Source: Candidatus Celerinatantimonas neptuna (GTDB lineage Bacteria > Pseudomonadota > Gammaproteobacteria > Enterobacterales > Celerinatantimonadaceae). From it: a stretch of DNA of 64,000 bases. The translations under genes and the position numbers were made by a program. Numbering within the stretch: position 1 is the stretch's first letter; every line of letters starts with the position of its first letter. The stretch is taken from assembly GCA_911810475.1 (NCBI GenBank), contig OU461276.1, positions 2,288,501 to 2,352,500 on the forward strand, given 5' to 3'. Shown here in pieces: positions 39,350 to 47,955 of this stretch. The notes beneath the pieces are model-generated. The model had not been told where the DNA came from. It saw only the letters and a program-made list of their open reading frames with translations, and did no database searches.

Positions 39350-40201
39350 TTAAGCGACATTTTGCTGTTCAAAATTAACTGGGCTTAGATACCCAAGAGC
39401 ACTGTGCCTTCTCGTCCGATTATAATCAACCTCTATGTACTCGAAGACCGTTTGGCGCATCTCATCTCTGGTCATTATCGGTTCGTATTGAATCGCTTCC
39501 ACTTTCATCGAATGGAAGAGGCTCTCAACACAAGCATTGTCCCAGCAGTTTCCTTTCCTGCTCATACTTTGCGCTAGATTATAAGCAGTTATGAGGTCTC
39601 GATAATCTTTCGAGCAATACTGGCTACCACGATCACTATGAACAATAACTTCCTCTGGGAAGCCTCGACGGAACAGAGCCATTGATAATACATCGCAGAC
39701 CAGTGTTGCCGTCATCCTCGTATCCATCGACTAACCGATTATTTGTCGTGAGTAAAGGTCAATGATCACAGCCAAATACAGCCAGCCTTCGCTCGTGGCA
39801 AGATACGTGATATCTCCCGCCCATTTCTGATTCGGGGCCGTTGCATTAAAGTCCTGAGCTAGCAAGTTCGGAGCTACAGGCATCTTATGCTTGCTGTCCG
39901 TTGTACACTTAAACTTGCGTGCCGCTTTCGGCGTTAAATCCTGACGCTTCATGCTGGCTGCAATGGTTTTAACATTATAGCTATCACCGTTCTCAGCCAG
40001 TTCTTTCTGGATGCGCCTTGAACCATCTCGACCCTTACTGTTGTCAAAAGCATCTTTAACCTTTGCATCAAACTCTTGGCGAGTTGCTTCGCGTTGAATA
40101 GCCTTGTGGCGGTGCTTAATCCAATAATAAAACCCACTTCGAGAAACCTTGAACACTTTAACCATGCGGACAACAGTGAAGCACTGCAGGTGTTCGAGCA
40201 T
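39350..40201 (-). pseudogene. IS3-group transposase OrfB with internal amber codon
   Basis: The integrase-like DDE part of the transposase. The first segment has the HTH-like VSRSGFYYWIKHRHK and NQKWAGDITYLATSEGWLYL with the first catalytic Asp. The second has [16 protein letters not shown] (second Asp) and [14 protein letters not shown] (Glu). A TAG at 39731-39733 stands where the family usually has Trp (IIG-W-SM), so one point mutation splits an otherwise complete 284-codon frame. OrfB would normally be made by -1 frameshifting from orfA near the AAAAA run in its last codons, in the reading VDCYEFMLEHLQ. Confidence 0.9.
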
Positions 40202-40215
40202 GAATTCATAGCAAT

Positions 40216-40500
40216 CTACTTTAGATTTTTCGCGAAGTAGGTGGCGGCCTTTTTTACGATATCTAGCTCTTCTGCTTGTTCTGCCAACTGCCTTTTGAGC
40301 TTGGCTACTTCAGCGGCTAGCTTTTGTTCTCGCTGACTGGTTGTAGTGTCTTTCTTTACAGTCTTGCGCCAAGCATAGAGCTGAGATTCATGTAAGGAGA
40401 GCTGTCTTGCTGCCGCAGCGACTCCCACTTTCTCAGCTAGCTTCAGAGTTTCGGCTTTAAATTCAGGAGAATGGATAATACGTTTCTTCTTGTTTGTCAT
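40216..40500 (-). CDS. IS3-group OrfA (HTH protein)
   Basis: A 94-aa protein with an N-terminal helix-turn-helix (SPEFKAETLKLAEKVGVAAA, SLHESQLYAWRKTV) and a C-terminal leucine-zipper-like helix (KLAAEVAKLKRQLAEQAEEL). It binds the IS ends and is the N-terminal part of the OrfAB transposase fusion. It starts with ATG just inside the right terminal repeat. It is intact, unlike orfB. Confidence 0.93.
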   Translation of the reverse strand: MTNKKKRIIHSPEFKAETLKLAEKVGVAAAARQLSLHESQLYAWRKTVKKDTTTSQREQKLAAEVAKLKRQLAEQAEELDIVKKAATYFAKNLK

Positions 40501-40991
40501 GGTTCACCTCGTTAGTGATTGTACTCACTTAGCTCAGTGTCCAAAACTGCTGGTGCGGATCAGAGTTCCTTATTGGAGAAATTACATACAATCAATTCCT
40601 AAAAGTCAGTCGAATTATCGACAATATGTTTATTGGTGACTTTCTTGAGTTTGCTAACGAATCATCACAGATTATAGATTTTGGTTCCGAAAATACGTTC
40701 ATTAATACAGGATTAGTTGATGTCAATTTTGAACCTGTGCTTGTTGAAGACAATGATGATTACAAAAGCTTCGAAAATATGTAACAAGCGGAGCAGCAGA
40801 GCTATATATTACACCAATCGGTGAGTTTATAAGGTTGGTATTTCGGAGCAAAAATTACAGATAATAAAGTGTTAAATAGGGACTTGCAACACATGTTTTT
40901 TAGGTCGAAGTTGGTTTAATGGCTCATTGTGCAGAAAATCATTTTGGATAACAATCGACTCTTAATCCTAATTGTCTTATCAGCTTATAGA

Positions 40992-41015
40992 CCGGTCTAA
41001 ATCACAATAGACCGG
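40992..41015 (-). terminator. Stem-loop downstream of thyA
   Basis: CCGGTCTA at 40992-40999 and TAGACCGG at 41008-41015 form an 8-bp stem with an 8-base loop, 42 bp beyond the thyA stop. There is no clear T tract on the minus strand, so intrinsic termination is tentative. Confidence 0.45.
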
Positions 41016-41056
41016 GCTTGATGATTAACTTCTGAGTTAAGGTGAGTGATGAGGTT

Positions 41057-41908
41057 TTATACCGAGAAAGGGTACTGAATAGCCGGATGGTATTGGTAAT
41101 TTTCCACTTTAAAATCATCTAGTGTGACCCAGGTTTCCAGATCCTCTAATGTTTTTATATCGGGATTAATGGAAAAACTGGGTGAATCAAATGGTGTACG
41201 CTTGAGTTGAATATCACGCATTTGTTCAAGCTGATCTTCATAAATATGAGCATTCACGATTTTATGGAATACTTTCCCGGGTTTATGGCCGGTAATTTGG
41301 GCTATGATTGCCAGAAGAAAATAGGCCTGTACCATATTGAAATTTAATCCCAGAGGGACATCACAACTACGCTGTGTGCTATTTAAATAAAGCGTATCAC
41401 CAAGCAGCGAAAAGTGGTGGCTATACATACACGGTCTCAGACATGCCCTGTGAAATATGCCCGGGTTATAAAAGGTGAGTATTTCTCCCCTGTTATCTAT
41501 TCCCTGTTTTAAATCATTCACAATGTTTTGAAGTAGATCGATACGGGTTCCTTCTGGAGTTCTCCAGGCCCGGCCTACTGCACCATAAGCTTCACCAATA
41601 TCATCTTCCCCCTTCCGGTAAGGATTTTTGAGCCAATCGGCATTTTCATTAGCATTGGCATCCCAGGTCTTTGTCCCTATTTTTCGAAAATCAGCTGCGT
41701 TATCGTAACCTCTCAGATAACCGATCATTTCTGCAATGGCTGCTTTCCAGAAGCTTTTGCGGGTGGTGACTAACGGGAATTGATGATGGGCGATGTCATA
41801 ACTGAGATCCGCATTGATGACGGTGAGGCATCGTTTCCCTGTCCGTTTATTGTCGACCCAGACACCTTCATTGACAATCCGTCGACATAAGTCTAAATAC
41901 TGCTTCAT
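41057..41908 (-). CDS. thyA: Thymidylate synthase
   Basis: Methylates dUMP to dTMP with methylene-THF. From the ATG at 41908 the protein is 283 aa, matching the vibrio-type length, with [20 protein letters not shown]. Family blocks are [20 protein letters not shown] near residue 45, the catalytic Cys in the [14 protein letters not shown] region near residue 160, [20 protein letters not shown] near residue 186 and the C-terminal IQYPFSV. The frame extends 15 codons upstream to 41953, outside the family. In E. coli thyA follows lgt on the same strand; here it is reversed and separated by the island. Confidence 0.95.
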   Translation of the reverse strand: MKQYLDLCRRIVNEGVWVDNKRTGKRCLTVINADLSYDIAHHQFPLVTTRKSFWKAAIAEMIGYLRGYDNAADFRKIGTKTWDANANENADWLKNPYRKGEDDIGEAYGAVGRAWRTPEGTRIDLLQNIVNDLKQGIDNRGEILTFYNPGIFHRACLRPCMYSHHFSLLGDTLYLNSTQRSCDVPLGLNFNMVQAYFLLAIIAQITGHKPGKVFHKIVNAHIYEDQLEQMRDIQLKRTPFDSPSFSINPDIKTLEDLETWVTLDDFKVENYQYHPAIQYPFSV

Positions 41909-42243
41909 GCGCGAGTGATTTCTAAGTTGCGTAATAAAGAAATATTTTAACATACAGGGGTTTCTTTTAATTCTATTAATTGTCGTAAGGTGCCCGAATC
42001 GACTGATGAGAGGGTCGGATATCGTTTGTTTTCACCGTAACCTGCTATATTTAATGGATATTCAAAATAAACAGGTTTACTGTTATTAAGTCCTATCTTT
42101 AATCTAAACAATTGTTTTCTTCAATCATTGAAGATTTATGCATCGGTAAAACCGAATATATGTTTAGTTAGAATTGAGTTTTATTATAATTTGTAGTGAC
42201 TACACTAGTTAACGTATATGTGTAAAAAACGAAGGATGGTTAA
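41909..42243 (+). promoter_or_regulatory. Divergent thyA/nhaA control region
   Basis: 335 bp between divergent genes. A TATAAT hexamer at 42185-42190, with a weak TGTTTA about 18 bases upstream, is a candidate nhaA promoter. NhaR sites cannot be assigned by eye. AT-rich, with no gene. Confidence 0.4.
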
Positions 42244-43434
42244 GTGAGAGCATTTATTGATCGCTTTTTAAGGATGGAAGCTGCCAGTGGTATCTTGTTG
42301 ATTATTGCTGCAGTTGCGGCAATGTTAATGGCTAACTCTCCTTTGAAAGACGCTTATGTTCATCTTTTTGAGACGCCATTACAGGTTCGTATTGATGGGT
42401 TGAATATCGATAAACCTTTGTCTTTGTGGGTTAATGATGGTCTTATGGCGATTTTTTTCCTCGTTATTGGGCTTGAAGTAAAGCGTGAGGTTTTAGAAGG
42501 AGCCCTGTCGAATTGGCGTACGGCAAGCCTGCCTATTTTTGCAGCCGTGGGGGGGATGGTCGTTCCTGCTCTTATCTATCTGTTTTTTAACCATGATTCT
42601 GTAGCTCTTAAAGATGGTTGGGCGATTCCTGCTGCAACAGATATTGCCTTTGCATTAGGGATTATGGCGTTACTGGGTAAGCGTGTTCCAGCCAGTTTAA
42701 AAGTATTCTTACTGGCACTGGCTATTGCTGATGATCTTGGTGTTGTGATCATCATCGCTCTGTTTTATACCAAAGGACTTTCATTAGTTGCTCTGGCATG
42801 GGCTGGTGTTGCTTTACTTGGCCTGATCGCATTGAATCGTCGCGGATATGCTGGTCTTACACCTTATATGCTCTTGGGTGTTGTGTTGTGGGTGGCTGTT
42901 TTAAAATCAGGTGTTCATGCAACGTTAGCGGGTGTTGTACTTGGTTTTACGATACCTCTTCGTATTAAAGGTCGGGATATTTCACCTCTTGAATCACTTG
43001 AACATGCACTTCACTCGGTTTCTGCATTTGTTATTCTGCCTTTGTTTGCATTTGCCAATGCAGGAATAACGTTGGGGCAGACTGAAGTTGGTTTTCATTT
43101 CCCACTTTCATTAGGCATTATTTGTGGTTTGTTTCTCGGTAAACCTATTGGTATTACATTTGCTTGTTGGTTGGCGATTAAACTGAAATTTGCCAGACTT
43201 CCTGAAGGAACCCGTGTTGCCCAACTCGTTGCAACCTCAATTCTGGCTGGGATCGGGTTTACTATGTCGATTTTCATTTCATCTCTGGCATTTCCTCAGA
43301 TGCAGCACTGGGTGGATCAGGCTCGTTTGTCTGTATTGATTGGGTCGTTGCTTGCTGCATGTTTGGGGTATGTTTTATTACGCATGAGTACTCAAAGACC
43401 GGTCATTGTACCGATTGAAAAGGACCCAATATGA
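42244..43434 (+). CDS. nhaA: Na+/H+ antiporter NhaA
   Basis: Electrogenic sodium/proton antiporter of the inner membrane, 396 aa (388 in E. coli), with about 12 membrane segments. The essential Asp pair is seen in LALAIADDLGVVIIIALFYT near residue 162; other blocks are FFLVIGLEVKREVLEGALSN near residue 78, GWAIPAATDIAFALGI near residue 128 and GKPIGITFACWLAIKLKFA near residue 300. The GTG start is preceded by AAGGATGGTTAA. nhaR follows 89 bp later in the same direction, the E. coli arrangement, so sodium-responsive activation by NhaR is likely. Confidence 0.96.
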   Translation: MRAFIDRFLRMEAASGILLIIAAVAAMLMANSPLKDAYVHLFETPLQVRIDGLNIDKPLSLWVNDGLMAIFFLVIGLEVKREVLEGALSNWRTASLPIFAAVGGMVVPALIYLFFNHDSVALKDGWAIPAATDIAFALGIMALLGKRVPASLKVFLLALAIADDLGVVIIIALFYTKGLSLVALAWAGVALLGLIALNRRGYAGLTPYMLLGVVLWVAVLKSGVHATLAGVVLGFTIPLRIKGRDISPLESLEHALHSVSAFVILPLFAFANAGITLGQTEVGFHFPLSLGIICGLFLGKPIGITFACWLAIKLKFARLPEGTRVAQLVATSILAGIGFTMSIFISSLAFPQMQHWVDQARLSVLIGSLLAACLGYVLLRMSTQRPVIVPIEKDPI

Positions 43435-43523
43435 TCTTGGTCGGACCCAATAATTATTGGATGATAAACGGGTGTAACTTTGACGATAGATGAACTATCT
43501 ATTGGCTGGACTTTAGGATTGAG

Positions 43524-44420
43524 ATGGCACATTTAAATTATAATCATCTTTATTATTTCTGGATGACATATAAACGGGGCTCGGTAACTGCTGCTGCCCA
43601 GGCTTTGTTTTTGACACCTCAAACTGTGACCGGTCAAATTAAACTTTTGGAAGATCGCCTAAATGGAGCGTTGTTTATTCGTAAAGGGCCTAAGATTACC
43701 CCAACAGAGTTGGGGCAGCTGGTATTTAAATATGCGGATAAAATGTTCTCTTTAAGTTATGAGATGTTGGAGATCGTTCATTATTCGAATCAGGAAAGTC
43801 TTCAGTTTGATGTAGGCGTCGCAGATGCATTATCGAAAGGGTTAGCATCCAAAGTACTGATGTCGGTTATGCCTAATGATGGGAAAATGCAGTTACGTTG
43901 TATTGAATCGACCCATGAGATGTTACTTTCCCAGTTAAGTGAGCATAAGCTGGATATGATCCTATCTGATTGTGCATTGGATAGTGATAAGCAGGATACT
44001 TTATTCAGTAAATGGCTCGGAGAGTGTGGTGTTGCATTTTTTAGTGCCAGCTCAGTGGATAATGTTTCTTTTCCTGCCTGTCTTGAAAAACGTAATTTAT
44101 TGATTCCTTCAAGACGAAGTGCTCTGGGACGAAAATTATTAAGTTGGTTTGAACAGGTTGGCTTATCGGTGACAATCATGGGAGAATTTGACGACGCGGC
44201 CTTAATGACGGCTTTTGGTTCGACTTCTGATGGGATTTTTGTTGCTCCGGCTGTCTATACCGAAGAGATTATGATGGATAAACGTATTCATTTGTTGGGA
44301 ATGACTGATGATATTAAAGAAGAATATTATGTCATTTTTGCCCAAAGAATGATTCAACATCCTGCTGTTAAACGGCTTTGCCAAAGCGATTTTGGTGAAT
44401 TGTTTGCGGGTATAGGTTAG
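43524..44420 (+). CDS. nhaR: LysR-type transcriptional activator NhaR
   Basis: Activator of nhaA in response to sodium, 298 aa. The N-terminal winged HTH reads [20 protein letters not shown] then [20 protein letters not shown], very close to E. coli NhaR. The effector domain follows, from about residue 90. It sits directly downstream of nhaA with a separate start (AGGATTGAG before the ATG). The N-terminal match and the position make the assignment firm. Confidence 0.94.
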   Translation: MAHLNYNHLYYFWMTYKRGSVTAAAQALFLTPQTVTGQIKLLEDRLNGALFIRKGPKITPTELGQLVFKYADKMFSLSYEMLEIVHYSNQESLQFDVGVADALSKGLASKVLMSVMPNDGKMQLRCIESTHEMLLSQLSEHKLDMILSDCALDSDKQDTLFSKWLGECGVAFFSASSVDNVSFPACLEKRNLLIPSRRSALGRKLLSWFEQVGLSVTIMGEFDDAALMTAFGSTSDGIFVAPAVYTEEIMMDKRIHLLGMTDDIKEEYYVIFAQRMIQHPAVKRLCQSDFGELFAGIG

Positions 44421-44557
44421 GGCTGGTTTTAGTTTGGTTGTATTTTTGAAAGATATTGGGCACGAAATATATCGTCTGCATTATTTTATGCCTCATTTTC
44501 AATAAGTTTTTGTATAACATATAGTTAAAGATAATGGGTACCTAGGAATAGGCTGAA

Positions 44558-44866
44558 ATGAGCAATATTGATATTCAGGATATGCAAGAGAATGCTCTAG
44601 AGGCATTAGGTCTTATTAAGGCATTGGCAAATGAACACCGGCTTATGATCCTTTGCTATCTGGTCGATGGGGAGTTATCTGTTGGTGAGTTGAATAAAAG
44701 AGTGACTTTAAGTCAATCGGCTCTGTCGCAGCATTTAGCCTGGTTGAGAAAAGAAGGGCTTGTGGCAACACGAAAAGAAGCTCAGACAATCTATTATTCG
44801 TTAAATAGTAATGAAGCGAGGCGGGTGATGGAATTATTGCATGAGCTGTATTGCAACAGTCACTGA
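44558..44866 (+). CDS. ArsR/SmtB-family transcriptional regulator
   Basis: A 102-aa winged-helix repressor. The HTH is LIKALANEHRLMILCYLVDGE, then LNKRVTLSQSALSQHLAWLR, with the recognition helix near residues 52-66. The metal-binding Cys pair of ArsR (ELCVCDL) is absent; one Cys lies in the dimer helix (ILCYL) and another in the C-terminal ELYCNSH. This pattern resembles the HlyU/BigR subgroup, whose members sense thiol or sulfide chemistry, but subgroup placement is tentative. No target gene lies beside it. A shared terminator with rpsT follows. Confidence 0.85.
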   Translation: MSNIDIQDMQENALEALGLIKALANEHRLMILCYLVDGELSVGELNKRVTLSQSALSQHLAWLRKEGLVATRKEAQTIYYSLNSNEARRVMELLHELYCNSH

Positions 44867-44878
44867 CTTTGAGGTAAT

Positions 44879-44906
44879 AAAAAAACCGGCTAAAGCCGGT
44901 TTTTTT
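44879..44906. terminator. Bidirectional terminator arsR-type gene/rpsT
   Basis: AAAAAAACCGGC, loop TAAA, GCCGGTTTTTTT: a 12-bp palindromic stem with A and T runs on both sides. It serves both convergent genes. Confidence 0.92.
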
Positions 44907-44924
44907 CAGACTAAAACAATTAAA

Positions 44925-45185
44925 TTAAAGCGCTTTAATCTGAGTGTTTAAGCGACTCATATGACGAGCTGCCTTGTTTTTGTGGATTAGGCCATTGGTA
45001 GCGGCACGATCCAAAATAGGTTGTACTTGTTTTAAAGCGCTTTGCGCTGTTTCTTTATCGCCTGCTGCAATCGCTGCAATTACCTTTTTCAGGTAAGTGC
45101 GCATCATGGAGCGACGGCTAGCATTGTGCTTACGGCTTTTTTCAGCCTGAACTGCACGTTTTTTCGCTGACTTGATATTAGCCAA
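44925..45185 (-). CDS. rpsT: 30S ribosomal protein S20
   Basis: Small-subunit protein S20, 86 aa. It begins [20 protein letters not shown], has the internal [20 protein letters not shown] and the C-terminal [20 protein letters not shown] typical of the family. The basic helical composition is normal. Its own promoter lies upstream at 45224-45252. It is divergent from murJ, as in vibrios. Confidence 0.98.
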   Translation of the reverse strand: MANIKSAKKRAVQAEKSRKHNASRRSMMRTYLKKVIAAIAAGDKETAQSALKQVQPILDRAATNGLIHKNKAARHMSRLNTQIKAL

Positions 45186-45223
45186 GATTTACTCCCGAAC
45201 ACGAATCTCTTTAAAGGCCGTGG

Positions 45224-45252
45224 AATATGCCTTTATTCCTATAAAATGTCAA
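45224..45252 (-). promoter_or_regulatory. Sigma70-type promoter of rpsT
   Basis: On the minus strand a perfect TTGACA (45252-45247) and a CATATT (45229-45224) are separated by 17 bases. The start of rpsT is about 38 bp further on. Confidence 0.7.
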
Positions 45253-45370
45253 TCAAAATTTAACCAATCAAGGTGAACTGTTTTTTATTGTCACGCAAGG
45301 TTAAACTAGTGCCCAATTTTAGCAGTTTCTATCGGCCTCGTCATGGCTGTTTATAGGGTAAAAGCCAGCT

Positions 45371-46948
45371 TTGAGTAAAAAATTATTAAAATCTGGAGCG
45401 ATTGTTAGCTCAATGACGTTGATCTCTCGTGTTTTGGGATTAGTACGGGATATCGTTATCGCTAATTTATTAGGGGCGGGAAGTGCTGCAGACGTTTTTT
45501 TCTTTGCAAATCGAATACCTAATTTTCTCCGACGTTTATTTGCTGAAGGTGCTTTTGCCCAAGCGTTTATACCTGTATTTACTCAATATAAACAACAAGA
45601 TGATGAAGATGCTCTTCGTGAACTAGTGGCAAGAGCCAGTGGAACGCTTGGTTTAATTGTGACATTGGTGACATTAGTCGGCATGTTAGCATCGCCTGTC
45701 GTTGCCATGATTTTTGGTACTGGGTGGTTTATAGATTGGCTCCACGGAGGTCCGACTGCCGATAAATTCGTACTGGCATCCTTGCTTTTAAAAATTACCT
45801 TTCCATATTTGTGGTTCATTACGTTTACCGGGATGGCGGGTGCTATTTTAAATAGTTTTGGGCGCTTTGCCGTTGCGTCATTCACACCTGTTTTTTTGAA
45901 TGTTTCAATGATTGCTGCTGCCTTGTTTTATGCACCTCATTTAGCCAGACCCGAAATAGGGCTTGCATGGGGGGTATTTCTGGGGGGGGTCTTGCAGTTT
46001 GCATTTCAGTTACCGTTTTTGCTTCGTTTGAAAATGCTTTGTCGTCCCCGTTGGGGATGGCGGCATGAAGGCGTGACGAGAATTCGTCAGCTGATGTTAC
46101 CAGCTTTATTTGGCGTATCGGTTAGCCAGATTAATTTGTTATTCGATACCTTTATGGCTAGTTTCCTGGTCAGCGGTTCGATCAGTTGGTTGTATTACTC
46201 TGATCGTCTTTTGGAATTTCCTTTAGGTTTATTCGGTATTGCTATTGCTACCGTGATCCTCCCAACGTTGTCGGAGCGCCATGTGGATCAGGACCCTAAA
46301 GAGTTCCGTTTAACGATGGACTGGGCCGTTCGTATGGTTGGGTTGCTTGGCATTCCGGCGATGGCAGGTATGATCGTATTGGCAACCCCTATGTTACGTG
46401 TTTTATTTATGAGAGGTGCTTTTGATCAGAGTGATGTATTGCATGCCGCTCATAGTTTGATTGCTTTTTCTTCCGGGTTATTGTTTTTCATGCTGATTAA
46501 AGTATTTGCACCAGGCTACTATGCACGTCAGGATACTAAAACGCCGGTTCGCTACGGTATTGTTGCGATGTTCTCTAACATGATTTTTAATGTTATCTTC
46601 GTTCTTCCGTTTGGTTATGTCGGCATGGCAATGGCAACAGCACTATCGGCATTTTTGAATGCGTCTTTGCTATATTATGGGCTTACAAAATCAGGAATAT
46701 ATTCATTGAGCCGTTATACATTGATTTTTTTACTGCGTGTTGTGATAAGTAGTTTGGTGATGGCGGCTGTATTGTATTTTTGGTTACCAGACTGGTCTCA
46801 ATGGTTACACCTTCGCTGGTTACATTGTGCCGGATTACTGGCTGCTGCAATTGTCGTGGCGATTGTCGTCTATGGGGGATGTTTGGTAGCCTTAGGTGGA
46901 CGGATCTCGCATCTTAAAAGTAGTTATGGGGCTGTATCTGATGATTAA
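45371..46948 (+). CDS. murJ: Lipid II flippase MurJ (MviN)
   Basis: Moves lipid II across the inner membrane for peptidoglycan synthesis. It is 525 aa with about 14 membrane segments. The N-terminal region MTLISRVLGLVRDIVIANLL and AADVFFFANRIPNFLRRLFAE matches the MurJ/MviN signature with its essential Arg residues. A second block is DRLLEFPLGLFGIAIATVIL near residue 270. The TTG start gives the expected start SKKLLKSGAIVSSMTLIS. It lies between rpsT and ribF, the vibrio order, and 48 bp before the ribF start. Confidence 0.96.
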   Translation: MSKKLLKSGAIVSSMTLISRVLGLVRDIVIANLLGAGSAADVFFFANRIPNFLRRLFAEGAFAQAFIPVFTQYKQQDDEDALRELVARASGTLGLIVTLVTLVGMLASPVVAMIFGTGWFIDWLHGGPTADKFVLASLLLKITFPYLWFITFTGMAGAILNSFGRFAVASFTPVFLNVSMIAAALFYAPHLARPEIGLAWGVFLGGVLQFAFQLPFLLRLKMLCRPRWGWRHEGVTRIRQLMLPALFGVSVSQINLLFDTFMASFLVSGSISWLYYSDRLLEFPLGLFGIAIATVILPTLSERHVDQDPKEFRLTMDWAVRMVGLLGIPAMAGMIVLATPMLRVLFMRGAFDQSDVLHAAHSLIAFSSGLLFFMLIKVFAPGYYARQDTKTPVRYGIVAMFSNMIFNVIFVLPFGYVGMAMATALSAFLNASLLYYGLTKSGIYSLSRYTLIFLLRVVISSLVMAAVLYFWLPDWSQWLHLRWLHCAGLLAAAIVVAIVVYGGCLVALGGRISHLKSSYGAVSDD

Positions 46949-46996
46949 ACAGGCTATAATCCGGCGATTTAAAATGGATTGTTAGGCAGATATGTC

Positions 46997-47938
46997 ATGA
47001 AATTGATTCGCGGCATTCACAATATCCGCCCTGAACATGCTAATTGTGTTTTGACCATTGGTAATTTTGATGGTGTTCATTTGGGCCATCAAAGTGTCAT
47101 CGAACAAGTATTGGTTAAAGCAAAAGAGTTGAATACACAATCATCGGTGATGTTGTTTGAACCTCAGCCAAGAGAGTTTTTTTCACCGACGAATGCCCCT
47201 GAGCGTGTGAGTTCTTTTCGCGATAAATATCAGAAAATTGCTCAGTTAGGGGTCGATCAGTTATTGGTCATTCGTTTTTGCAGCAAGTTTGCCCGGCTAA
47301 CTGCTGAGCAATTTGTACAGCAATTATTGGTTAAGCAGTTGGCTGTTCGTCATTTGGTTATTGGGGATGATTTTCGCTTCGGTCTTAAAAGACTCGGTGA
47401 TTTTTCAATGCTAGAACGCTCGGGTGTCGAATATGGATTTTCAGTGGGGAGTACACAATCTTTTTGTTCTTTGGGACTCAGAGTGAGTAGTACTTTGCTG
47501 CGAAAAGCATTGTCTGATGGGCATTTTAATCAGGTTAAACATCTGTTAGGTCGTGCTTATACTATTCAGGGTAAAGTGGGGCATGGTGCAAAATTAGGGC
47601 GGCAATTGGGTTTTCCAACTGCAAATCTTCGTCTGCCCAGGTCATCGAGTCCCTTACAAGGGGTTTTTGCCGTTGTTGTGAGATCGGTCAATGGACAGCA
47701 TGTCAATTGGCCTGCGATTGCCAATGTGGGGAAAAGACCTTCAGCGAATGGGCAGGAATTATTGTTGGAAGTCCATATTCTGGATCGTCAGGAATTTTTA
47801 TATGGGCAACGTTTGGTGGTCGAACCACTAATCAAGTTAAGAGATGAAGTGAAATTTAATTCGTTGGATATATTGCAACAGCATGTAAATTCAGATATCC
47901 AACGGGCAAAGGTTTGGTTTGAGAGCCAAGATTATTGA
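46997..47938 (+). CDS. ribF: Bifunctional riboflavin kinase/FAD synthetase
   Basis: Makes FMN and FAD. The 313-aa protein has an N-terminal nucleotidyltransferase domain with [17 protein letters not shown] near residue 18 and [17 protein letters not shown] near residue 117, and a C-terminal kinase domain from about residue 183 with [18 protein letters not shown] took the ATG at 46997 ([12 protein letters not shown], as in E. coli) rather than the TTG at 46979. It is followed by ileS with only an 18-bp gap. Confidence 0.95.
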   Translation: MKLIRGIHNIRPEHANCVLTIGNFDGVHLGHQSVIEQVLVKAKELNTQSSVMLFEPQPREFFSPTNAPERVSSFRDKYQKIAQLGVDQLLVIRFCSKFARLTAEQFVQQLLVKQLAVRHLVIGDDFRFGLKRLGDFSMLERSGVEYGFSVGSTQSFCSLGLRVSSTLLRKALSDGHFNQVKHLLGRAYTIQGKVGHGAKLGRQLGFPTANLRLPRSSSPLQGVFAVVVRSVNGQHVNWPAIANVGKRPSANGQELLLEVHILDRQEFLYGQRLVVEPLIKLRDEVKFNSLDILQQHVNSDIQRAKVWFESQDY

Positions 47939-47955
47939 ATTGGAACTATGGATCG

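Larger units (their letters stand above)
39320..40562 (-). mobile_element. IS3-family (IS3-group) insertion sequence
   Basis: A 1243-bp element with 26-bp imperfect terminal repeats (about 19 of 26 bases match). Both ends start TGATC and finish the repeat with TGGACAC, like IS3 itself. It is flanked by a 3-bp direct repeat GAG at 39317-39319 and 40563-40565, the typical IS3-family target duplication. It carries orfA and orfB on the minus strand. The ends and the duplication are intact, so insertion is fairly recent, but orfB contains a nonsense codon. Confidence 0.93.
38951..40864 (+). pseudogene. Unknown gene broken by three homopolymer indels and an IS3 insertion
   Basis: Rejoining the flanks of the IS and restoring single bases at three homopolymer runs (A7 near 38984, T7 near 39307-39313, an A run near 40776) gives one continuous protein of about 220 aa. 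It runs from an ATG at 38951 (MKLSKSLEASLKKDDLSSLA) through a hydrophobic LKDIPILSTIVGSIHAIGSV and VGEKLIYIIERVEDYYSSKI to a C-terminal GAAELYITPIGEFIRLVF, ending at 40864. The segments read smoothly across each join, which argues they were once one gene. No domain is recognised. The longest intact frame is 39006-39353, with a TTG start. It follows the GH18 gene by about 50 bp. Confidence 0.7.

Noticed and set aside
39006..39353. The 115-codon frame before the IS as a genuine intact gene
   Set aside because: It starts with a TTG within a protein that reads on from an upstream ATG after a one-base correction, and its last codons come from the IS end.
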